Below, piece by piece: positions 55,607-64,000 of a stretch of 64,000 nucleotides of DNA. Numbering within the stretch: the first letter of the stretch is position 1; each line of letters opens with the position of its first letter. The notes below the pieces were generated by a model that had not been told where the DNA came from, ran no database searches, and saw only the letters and a program-made list of their open reading frames with translations. Source of the DNA: Perkinsus marinus ATCC 50983 (lineage: Eukaryota; Perkinsozoa; Perkinsida; Perkinsidae); assembly GCF_000006405.1 (NCBI RefSeq), contig NW_003202385.1:461675-525674 (forward strand), given 5' to 3'. A program made the position numbers and the translations under genes.

Positions 55607-57566
55607 TTAGGAAGATTCCCCTGGATCACAGGCCTCCTCATCAGGAGGCACATAAGGAGCCAATCGAACACCGTCAGCAGGGTGACTGCCAAGACTAGTA
55701 GCACTGGCCGGGTCGTTCCTGCTATACACAATGCGAATCTCATAGGACTCGAAAATTTACTTTTTCACAGGCTGCTGTTGAAGATGGTTCATGGACTCGA
55801 CGAATAAGGTGTTTCCCGATAGTTCACGTTTAGTCGTAGTAGCTCTGCTGGGCATTGGAGCCAACAAGGGGGGCGTCGGGCTGCCAACCCTAGGCTGTTG
55901 CATGGGGGCAGGTCGGAAGTGCTCCCCACCAACCGTCGGCTGTGATCTGCGAGAACTCTACCCACCCAATAGTGACAACAGAACCAACCCATCAGAAGGG
56001 CCTCCTCGGGACTCATTAATGGCCTTGGCAGCAGCAGCTACTGCCGCATCGAATACTGCCTTGTCCACGTCCCCCGGATGGGAACCCATATAGGGTGCTG
56101 GGGAGGGCCTCGTCATTGTCATGGGGGCAGCATAAGCCTAGAGTGTTAGCGATGCATTGGAGTTGATGGAGGTGTGGTATTGACCTGTGGATCTGCCCGC
56201 CACTGCTCCATCATGTTGCCAGCTTGAACATAGTCCCTCATGTATTGGTCGATTCTGATGGGGAGATGATGAACACCGGAAGGGCCTCATCGACCTTACT
56301 GAACTCTGATGAGTTCGTCAATATATTGCGACAGCCCTGGGGGGAATGTACCTGGGGGGGCTACCACATAAATGGTGATAGAAGACCTCACCATAAGGAG
56401 GGGCTGCAGGAGGAGGAGGACCGTACCAACCTGTTGGCTGTCTCGGTTGGAACCTGATTAAAGGCATCCATACCTGCACGCATGCACATAAGCAGCAGAC
56501 GCCGACCCTTCACGTTGAGGAAGGCCATATGCCGTGTGTTGTTCATACCTACAGTCACTGAACACTTGCCAAGCAGTGCTAGTAGTAGAAGGGGCGCCTC
56601 ACTTTCCCTCTCTCATAGCTGCTACCGCTGCAGCAACAGCAGCAGCACCAACGACATCGGAGGTCGGATACGTTGGGGGCATAGCCTGAAAGCGGTGGAG
56701 GCCCCCGAACGTAGACCATCCAAGCTGCTCACCTGTTCAGGGCCGCACCAGGCAGCACTCAGGCGCTGACGGACACTCTCTTGGATTTGTCTTTCCCACC
56801 TGAACTCGATATCGGGAGTATTCGAGAAGGTACTGACCCTCACTGAAGCCTCGCAAGTCCCTCCTGTCTGTGTGCAGCCTCGCGATAAATACTCCATTTG
56901 GAAAAGCTGTGGGGAGCGTTGGGCAAACCTGCAATGACGACCACATCTGCGAGGACTGATTCACCGTTACCATAGTTGGCAGTAGCATCGGCCTGGTAGT
57001 CTCCCGATGGAAACTGATAGGAGGGTCTGAATGGCAACAACATGAGAGAGACAAACAGGGGTGGATAGGATCACTCAGGGAGACAGGGAGTAGGTGAAGG
57101 CACACCAGTGCTAGCATAAGGGCTTGATGCCACTGAAGAGGACATAGGGGAGCCGGAGGGACCGCTAGAGGGGCACCGTGGTCGACCCTGAGAGGTGAAT
57201 GCCAAGGCATGGGCACCGACCGAGGGGTACCCGGAGGTTCCCCATGAGGGTCTGCCAGTCCATCGATACTCCTGGAGCGATGGGGGCCGTATTCACACAG
57301 TTGAGCGCATCCATGACCGAGTGCAACACAACTGACCGCGCAAAAATGTACTTATAAAACCCCCGGTTGTCCCAACGTAAGCAGTCCGAACGTCGGCACT
57401 TGTTGAAATGCAGGTTATACCGAATTTTTCCCAGCGGACCTTCAACCCGCTTACCCTCTACATGTTGCCCGGCAATTTTAGGGATATATTTATAACCTGA
57501 CCTAGTGAAAGCGCGCCGTAATAATGCTCTCACCAACCACTTTTGGGCGCGCGCCACTCCATTCAT
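55607..57566 (-). CDS. Hypothetical Pro/Gln/Ala-rich protein (structure unresolved)
   Basis: Minus-strand sequence with biased composition. The 3' part reads AVFDAAVAAAAKAINESRGG, then HFRPAPMQQPRVGSPTPPLL, MNHLQQQPVKK, and SYEIRIVYSRNDPASATSLG ending TAA at 55,607. These lie in one frame but are separated by in-frame TAG (55,958) and TAA (55,757). Upstream are FRPSYQFPSGDYQADATANY and SVRQRLSAAWCGPEQ (donor GTGAGC) plus serine/proline-rich stretches. No domain is recognised. A candidate start lies at 57,566 (MNGVARAQKWLVRALLRR), but its link to the rest is not established. Could be a disordered regulatory protein or a decaying gene. Confidence 0.4.
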
Positions 57567-58387
57567 GCACTTGCGCGAATAGCACCATTCAGTGATTCAA
57601 AAGCTTCGCTGGGCTTGTTGCTGTGACTACCGACGTCTATAGGATTAAGGAGCAGCAGAACACAGCCTTAAGCTAGAACAACAAGTTTCGGAACTACATG
57701 TTGATTCGAAGCTACCCCACTGTTTAACAAGCAGTACTTGTACCCCGGGGGTACAAGTTTGGGAGTCCCAAGCGGAACCACGAAGCATCACCATCTGCCT
57801 ACCCCTTACGAGTGACCGGGGTCAGGGATCTGTGGGCTTGTGTTGCCAAGGGAAAACCGTCAGCGACGCCAGACAGCAAGAAATGTCCGATTCTGAAGAG
57901 AGAAACTTCAAAGTTCCCAAGTCCCTATCGGTATCGGGGCTTCGACGAATCTGCATCGTTTCGGGATCAATTTTATAGAATGCCTTACATAAGCACATCT
58001 TTAAGTTTGAGATACCACCGTAAAGACTCCTTATAGGGTAAGGCTTTTTCCCAAGGATTTCCTCACCGTAGGATACTAAACTCGAAGACGTACGGAAAGG
58101 GCATCGTTACAGCCTCGAAAACAAGATGCAAGTAGCATGCAATGCGTAGAAATAGTTGAACCTGCTGGGCTTGCGATGGTTGTTGCATCTACCTCTCGAT
58201 CGAGGCTGCTGAGATCCGAACTCGATCGGAATCCAAAAAGTCGCCAGTCGACATCTGGAAAGAAGAACACCGAACTTAAGAGGCGAACTTCTCTTTTCTA
58301 CGGATAGACAAAAGCCGAGTGTATAAGTACGCCATGAGCTGAGAATGTCTAATAGAGAATATTAACCCTCGCAAGATTTGAACCGGG
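57567..58387. other. No recognisable gene
   Basis: Mixed-composition spacer containing ccccgggggtacaag near 57,742; short frames only. Confidence 0.45.
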
Positions 58388-59372
58388 GTGGTTGCAAGCG
58401 AGGCGACGAATTTTACCGCACGCGTATATTCGACTGAGATGTCTGAGGTCTACCGTTTCCAATATGTTGTGGGAGAATATCAAACACTGGAATGCACAGG
58501 CGAGGGGGCGGTTGCAAAGATAGATTTGTCTACTCTGGGATGTACTGGACATCGTATGATGCCAAATCTAAGGGCGCCACGGGCAGCCTAGATTGCCGAG
58601 TGATCTATCGCTTGTTCCGGCCGGGGAGTGAGGATACGAGTGGGATTGGCCGCCAGCAGAAGTGTCGGGGAGCATCATCAATAGGATAAGGAAGTCCCTT
58701 ATGGATGGTCGGGAAACGGCCACCCTTACTGGGCCGCACGGTCAACTCCTATTTTTTCTAGAATGCCATTCCTTCATCGCTTCACCCCGTGCTGCCATGG
58801 AAAAGGCAGTGGGGAGCCCATCCAGGCATTTCGGGTTTAGCAGGGCGCTGTGGACAGGTAGGGCTCCCTTTGAAGGGTTCATTTAACTTGTGGGATCTCA
58901 TATGTTTTACCGGAGATCGCGGTTGGGCATGAACAGGAGGCGGCCGGGGAGATGGCAAAGTGCGTCCGGCATGGATGGTCGTCTCCGACTGGAGGACCTT
59001 CGGGACCGACTGGCAGCTTCATATAGAACTGACCGTGGATACGCTCCACAGGAAGTCAATATGCATTCGTACAAAGGTTCGAGGAAAGATGGTATTACTC
59101 ACGTTGCTTTCCAGAATACCTCGGTTGTCTCTGATGACTCGATGTAAGCGATGATGCTGATGAGGATTCCTCCCCTTCTCGGGAGCAGACCTCTACCTCT
59201 CTTGAGTGTATGGAGGAGAAGGTGTAGCAGGAGGTACTATAGCGCTGATGATAGGGCCGCGGTGTTGACCTTTGGTTATGGGAGCATTGCTGCCGTGCCG
59301 GGACTGGCCTCATTCGGTCTCTACTTGGTGCACATCCTCGCGTCGAGTTACCATCTCTCTTCGAAGCTGTGA
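58388..59372 (+). CDS. Hypothetical membrane protein (partial model)
   Basis: Plus-strand exon pieces with no recognised family: YRFQYVVGEYQTLECTGEG (about 58,450), MYWTSYDAKSKGATGSLDCR (about 58,545), NRIRKSLMDGRETATL (about 58,680), then a frame ending HVAFQNTSVVSDDS. A 45-nt GT-AG intron (59,144-59,188) joins the last of these in phase to the final exon 59,189-59,372, which encodes a hydrophobic segment (SIAAVPGLASFGLYLVHIL) near the C-terminus. A membrane protein is therefore likely. Start and upstream splicing are not resolved. Confidence 0.35.
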
Positions 59373-59763
59373 AGTTCGATAAGATCCCCCCACACTTGCT
59401 CGACGTAAGGATGGACTGGGTGTATGTCGTTGGTGAGGCGAGGAGAAGGTACTGTAGATGTGCGCTGAAGGTCCCCTGACTCTCAGGGGGAGGAGTCGTG
59501 TGCCTCTGTCGAGCATTGGAGTTGTCTTAGTAGGGAAAGTGTAGCTATCGGCTGGCGAATATGTGAAGGGTGAATTCATCTGATGGGTCCATCATGTCAA
59601 TGCTTGATGTACTGTCTCGTCCTTCTGTTCTTGTGGTGTTCACTATGGGATGGTACCACGAGTAGAGCTCTCCATCAACTTGGTGGCACCAACTCCTCAG
59701 TGAGCCTCAAGGCTCGAAGGCTGCATCGCCAGGGCTGTTCGTGAGGAGAAAACCAAAGTCAAC
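59373..59763. other. Upstream region of PI 4-kinase
   Basis: No ORF or RNA recognised; presumably holds the 5' UTR and promoter of the kinase. Confidence 0.5.
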
Positions 59764-62022
59764 ATGGCAGATGCTACCACATGGGAAAATAGGATAATTT
59801 TACCGCTGCCGCCGCCGCCGCAGCGTGAAGAACCTCACCATCGCCACACAGAAGTACATCCCTTCAGTTCATGGCATTTATTTCCCCTGCCACGGTGTTG
59901 GGCTACTGTCTCGGCCGACGACCTGGTCTACAGGGGGCCCTCCATTCGTGGACCAACAGCCGCTCTCTCCGGGGAGTTGATGATTGCGAAGAGCCTGACC
60001 CGCCCCCAGGGTCGCCGCGAGACGGGGCTGATAGGTCCATCGTTGAGGTCATCGGAGGGAGAGTCGAGCGCAGTTTTCATGCTGTTGTTCGTTCAGGCGA
60101 TCAAAACTCTACGGAGTTCATCATGCAAGACTTCTGCCGAAGCAAAGTTGATGCTGGCCGTTCGGGCGAGTCCTCCGGCAGTGGTGCACCGATGGCTACT
60201 GCAGATTTTCTGCGTTCTTATGGAGAGCGATGAAGCTCTGGAGGAAGTCTACCGGCTGTCGGGGGAGGCGGCCTTGAGCCTATTGGGCCTGGCGCAAATC
60301 GTCGATGATGACCGCTGCGCCACAAAATTAGCCGCTATTGACCATCTGGCTCCAACATGCATGGAGTTGGTCCGGCAGCTGGGGGAAATCTCAACGCATT
60401 TGGCGACCCTCCCTTTTGCTCGACGAAAGGAAGTCCTCGAGTGGCGACTGAGGAAGGTGAAGTTGTCTACGGGCACTTGGTTGGGTGATGATGGGACTTG
60501 GCGGACCCTTCGGGGCCTGGACCTTCCTAGATGCTTCCTACTTAGTGAGTGGAGTAGCTCTACGCCCTTCCATGTATGCCTGTCGTTGGAAGAGTCTTGC
60601 TCCAGCATTGAAGAGAACACCGGTATCGCCCTGGTGGGCACGTCGTCTGAAGGGGTACTCTACCCTCGGTCGCTGCTGTCACTCGCCGCCCCCCGTCGCA
60701 GTAGGAAGTCGACTATGGTCAATACGGCGGAACACACAACGGAGAGGAGGAGGATGACGACGAGCGTTTCGAAGAGGCCTTCTGGATGGACCAAGGAGGT
60801 ATCCCGATCGGTCCCTTCTGGTGGAGTTGCCTCGCTGGTGGCGAAGGCAGGGAGTATGTCGATTCTGCAGGAGCAATTGGCGCTCTCGATGATATCATGG
60901 ATGAGGAGCTGCTGGCTGGAGTGCCCCCAAGGAACTTTGGAGAGGTCCTTGGGGGCGGCTGTGAGGCTGTACCGAGTCCTATGCACTAGCAGTGGTGGCG
61001 TGGTCGAGGCAGTGCCCAACGCTGTCAGCTTGGACTCCCTCAAAAAGGCCTATGGTGACACGTGGGTGTCACTGAGCGCTCATTTCGAGGACCGATGGCC
61101 CGGGGAGGAGGGGGAGGCCGCTCTTGACAAGTTCTGTAGCTCCATGGCAGCCTACTCGGTCATATGCTACGTCTTAGGAGTGAGGGATCGACACAATGCG
61201 AATATACTTCTATGTGATGATGGTGAGTTTCTTCACGCTGCGGTGGTATCTTTTTATTCCTCCAACAGGTAGCATCTGTCATGTTGACTTTGGTTTTTTC
61301 CTCACGAACAGCCCCGGCAATGTAGCCTTTGAGCCCTCATTGAAGCTCACTGAGGAGTTGGTGGAAACTCTGGGAGGAGAGGACAGTCGACGATTTGGGG
61401 TCTTTAGGAGAATGGTAGTCCGAGGCTGCATGGTCTTGAGGAGGGACATCGACACACTCAAGAGCATGATCGAAGTAAGGCTACGTGGATACTTCCTCTA
61501 GTACTACTTTTTCTCATGGGTCTCGGGCCCTGGGTGACCTGCTGCTAGTGATGTAGCAATTTACCCATACGGGGGCAAAATAATGACTCCTACTAGAATA
61601 GGACAGTCGTGTAAGGGCATGCGTAACGGCGATCAACGCAACCGCAGATCATCACATTGATTAGCTATTGCTCGCCCTCCGATATAATCCACATCATAGT
61701 CAGCATTTGTTGTCGAGGAGGTGAAAAAAAGGGAGTTTGTATAGTTACTTTTCCCTCCACTGCCCGAGACTAATGGTTGGTGGCTGGGCCCTAGGCTCCC
61801 TTGCCTCTCTCAAGGGCTACCACACACTCTACTCCAAATGGACCAGAGACTACGACTGGAGCTCTCTGAACATGCCTTCAAGGACTATCTACTGGACCTC
61901 GTTGATCGATCTGTTGCTAATTGGCGCTCGAGGTAGTAGTAGTAGTAGTAGTAGTAGTCTGCCCTGCCACTGGTGTCAGGTGGTACGACCGGTATCAGCG
62001 CTACTTTGGTGGAATACTGTAG
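59764..62022 (+). CDS. Phosphatidylinositol 4-kinase (type III beta-like)
   Basis: Four exons, 59,764-61,222, 61,269-61,474, 61,769-61,932 and 61,980-62,022, join to 623 codons plus stop. Introns are 46, 294 and 47 nt. The kinase makes PI4P from phosphatidylinositol on Golgi-type membranes in known members. Motifs in order: FHVCLSLEE (N-lobe strand), ILQEQLALSMISW (matching the QE-Q-L box), VVEAVPNAVSLDSLKK, catalytic loop VRDRHNANILL, metal-binding HVDFGFFLTNSPGN (completed by the first splice), KLTEELVETLGGED, and a C-terminus WRSRWYDRYQRYFGGIL typical of PI4K rather than PI3K. The protein is shorter than animal PI4KB (about 800 aa), mainly because the N-terminal lipid-kinase-unique part is reduced. 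The acceptor at 61,768 is the least certain border. ATG 59,764 has a purine at -3. Confidence 0.88.
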
Positions 62023-62119
62023 TCACCCATGCACAATTCATGTCACACTACTCGTCATGCTATCATTAACATTGTCAAGATTGACATTTGTGTCCGAGTG
62101 TCTCAATTGTAGTTGTGGA

Positions 62120-62191
62120 GTTGGTTTGGTGTAGTGGTTAAGGTTATCTGTTGTCAAGGAGAAGTCCTCCGGTTCGATTCTTGGGGATGTT
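62120..62191 (+). pseudogene. tRNA-like sequence with A and B boxes
   Basis: tggtgtagtgg is a good Pol III A box and ggttcgattct a near-perfect B box at tRNA spacing, but acceptor and anticodon stems do not pair well. It is likely a tRNA pseudogene or SINE head. A strong hairpin follows directly. Confidence 0.45.
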
Positions 62192-62214
62192 GCCTAGTTA
62201 CTTCGTAACTAGGC
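62192..62214 (+). terminator. Perfect 10-bp hairpin after tRNA-like sequence
   Basis: gcctagttac-ttc-gtaactaggc forms 10 perfect pairs around a 3-nt loop. It is not followed by a T run, so a terminator role is only a guess; it could be a processing or structural element. Confidence 0.4.
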
Positions 62215-62293
62215 ACTTCTGGGTGTTTCAATTCTCAAGATGTCCTCATCTTAACCCTGTCATCACCGCCTAGGTGATGGAGTACTCACTGTG

Positions 62294-62479
62294 CAGTGTG
62301 GGGGGAAGATAGGCACACGGCCAACTTCATATGTTGGTAAACATATGAAAATTCTGATGAAATTTTGGGAAATTTTGAGTTATTTCTGTACATTACGACC
62401 CGGATTCATATGTGAACTTGTATGATTATTAAGGGAACTCCTGAGCTGAGGTGAGAGAAGCGAATATATCCCAACACTG
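62294..62479 (+). repeat. hAT-like MITE copy (B9)
   Basis: Starts CAGTGTGGGG, ends CCAACACTG. Flanking 8-mers tcactgtg and ctactgtg agree at 6 of 8. It lies between the PI 4-kinase and the PHD gene. Confidence 0.82.
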
Positions 62480-63109
62480 CTACTGTGCCACACGAGCATA
62501 GCCTCGACCAGCCGAGATGGGTTCCTATGAGCTCGTCGCTCTTCCTCCGACTCCTTTAGCCCTGAGGGGATGAGGCCCTGTCAGCTGGCAGGAGGTTAAG
62601 GCCAACAACAGGAGAAGGCGAGAGAACAGGGTCGGTGATTTCGACCCAATGCGAGCGCTTGTTGGAGGAGTAGGACCATCACAGAGCTAGTCCAAGTATA
62701 GTCTTCTATCGAAACGACCAGCAGCGGTAGAACCTCCGAGGACTCCGTCGTGGCAGCTGAGGCTCTCGAGTTGGCCCTACCGTCGTGTTAAGAAGCCCTT
62801 CTTGATGTGGTGTAATTACTACCAACAGTCAACTTGCCACCCTCACCTATTACGAGTGTGACCATGAGCTTCTTAAAATTGATATCATCAGTCTCGACTA
62901 CTCGTGAGCCTCGAGTCTTGTGATAGATTGAGTCCGCTGAACTATCTCCAGCCTTCCCTTGATGCCCTCCTACCTCCATCATGCCCCTCCCCGTCTCACA
63001 GTCTAAGGTCAATGCCATACGCCAAGGGCTACTCTGCAAGGTAGGTGATCAGAGTGGATGGGAGTAGCCAGGATCATCTCATTAGGACCATGACCGAGAG
63101 TCAGAAGCG
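62480..63109. other. 5' flank of PHD gene; possible upstream exon
   Basis: A plus-strand ATG near 62,516 opens MGSYELVALPPTPLALR, and EVKANNRRRREN follows after a possible acceptor (ctggcag). These could be a first coding exon of the PHD gene, but no in-phase link is shown. Confidence 0.35.
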
Positions 63110-64000
63110 ATGGCGCAGCTGTACGATATACCCCCTGCGACGGGCTACGACAACGTGTGGCGCCTTATTGATGAAGTTTATTCAGAGCATCTACTCCAGG
63201 TGCTCACTGGTTGTCTCCTGGGGATGACATGGTGTTTTCAGGGGTCTCTACGTGGGGAAATGAAGGAGATCAGAGCAGAGTGGCGTAAGGCAGGCTTTAA
63301 GAGTGACCGACCGAAGAAGACGAGCCACCGTCGACGTACCTCCAAAGGGAGTAATACCACAACTACCAGCAGCAGTGCAACACGAGGGACGACTTCGAAG
63401 CGGAAACTACACAAGGGGGAGAGGGAAGTAGGAGGTCCTCTCTATTCTGTCTTGAATTCCTCAACAAAAAGTGTTTTAGTGTCAGCCACAGGATCTCCTT
63501 GAGGATGAGGTTCGGCCGAAGCTGAGCCCTAGCACTTCTGCTCTCGAGTGGTGCGACGCCTGTGGATGGGCCCCCGAGGGCTCGTCGTCACCTTTGTTGC
63601 AGTGTGGCGCATGTAAAGTGAAGGTTCATAAGGCATGTGCTGGCAACAACTGGGGTGAGCGCATCCTCGTCCTCGACATTACCGCGCGCCACGAAATTAT
63701 TCCTCTCAGGCACCCAGGGACTTTGTGAATTGTGTTCAAATGTAGCTAAGACAGAAGGAGCTTCACTTGAAGATATGCGGCAGTTTGGAGGAGAGCTTGT
63801 CACCGAGAGGAGCCTCTGCCAAATATGCGGCCGGAAGTAGGCCATCGCGGACTGACCCCTAGGGACCATCAATCCCAGTTACGTCGACTGTGCCACCGAT
63901 TCTGGTGAAGACATGCGCATCGGCCTGTACATGGTCTCAGCTGCTTCGAAGGGTGAATGGGCACACGGCATCTGCTGCAAGTATGCGGAGTCGTCCTTGG
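63110..64000 (+). CDS. PHD and extended-PHD finger protein (3' truncated by window edge)
   Basis: Four exons join in phase: 63,110-63,427, 63,492-63,654, 63,710-63,836, and 63,879 to the edge. Introns are 64, 55 and 42 nt. Exon 1 is basic and serine/threonine-rich (HRRRTSKGSNTTTTSS). Exons 2 and 3 build a PHD finger: CDACG, then CGACKVKVHKAC, then LCELC, a C4HC3 set split by an intron. A second zinc module starts at LCQICG and continues, after the 42-nt intron, with GEWAHGICCKYAE, the pattern of the extended PHD domain seen in AF10/BRPF/JADE-type chromatin readers. The domain is incomplete at 64,000. Predicted nuclear histone-reader role by family; partners unknown. The start at 63,110 is the first ATG of the open frame, and an upstream exon is possible. 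Confidence 0.75.

Noticed and set aside
56737-57216. 159-codon minus-strand ORF
   Set aside because: Competing frames of the same biased region look equally plausible and no splice evidence singles it out; covered by the Pro/Gln-rich entry.
62788-63039. 83-codon minus-strand ORF
   Set aside because: No motif, and it overlaps the likely 5' region of the plus-strand PHD gene.

Overview
This is a gene-dense, intron-bearing nuclear window from a unicellular eukaryote. Evidence for this is the GT-AG introns, mostly 41-60 nt long, in nearly every gene that can be followed, a dynein heavy-chain tail, an EF-hand/WD40 protein, a PI 4-kinase, CCCH and PHD fingers, a eukaryotic tRNA-Lys array, and several transposon types. 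The gene set and short introns fit an alveolate protist such as Perkinsus. That assignment is inference; no marker in the window proves it.

Layout. 2.3-6.3 kb (minus): a four-exon, full-length ABCB/P-glycoprotein-type transporter (1282 aa). 8.0-8.8 kb (plus): a CCCH zinc-finger protein with a paralogue at 19.0-19.9 kb; the 3' end of the second is tandemly duplicated. 9.53-13.76 kb: a Mutator-like (MULE) element with a 9-bp target-site duplication, carrying a FLYWCH/MULE transposase and a PHD/RING-like ORF. 14.8-17.5 kb: palindromic and diverged tandem repeats. 21.86-27.75 kb: an intact LTR retrotransposon with identical 165-bp LTRs, whose gag start and pol stop touch the LTRs and whose gag-pol junction carries a -1 slippery heptamer. 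29.74-30.63 kb: five tandem 180-bp units, each with a tRNA-Lys(TTT).

31.4-32.9 kb (plus): a frameshifted SLC35A-type nucleotide-sugar transporter. 33.5-37.6 kb (minus): an EF-hand plus WD40-repeat protein. 37.8-45.4 kb (minus): the tail part of an axonemal-type dynein heavy chain that ends early in the linker, with no motor. 46-51 kb (minus): remains of a helical-repeat gene and a kinesin-light-chain-like TPR gene, interrupted by an N gap inside a trinucleotide repeat. 52.7-55.2 kb (plus): a complete three-exon zeta-family P-loop kinase with a membrane anchor. 55.6-59.4 kb: two poorly resolved hypothetical genes. 59.8-62.0 kb (plus): a four-exon phosphatidylinositol 4-kinase (623 aa). 63.1-64.0 kb (plus): a PHD/extended-PHD chromatin-type protein cut by the window edge.

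From 40 to 55 kb, introns and spacers are loaded with two short inverted-repeat families: a hAT-like MITE (CAGTG termini, 8-bp target duplications) and a second palindromic family with GGAGTTTCACCC termini. These explain most of the non-coding sequence there. I see no operon logic: neighbouring genes are functionally unrelated. The main biology is cytoskeleton/flagellum (dynein, TPR, EF-hand/WD40), membrane transport and phosphoinositide signalling, overlaid by several kinds of mobile DNA.
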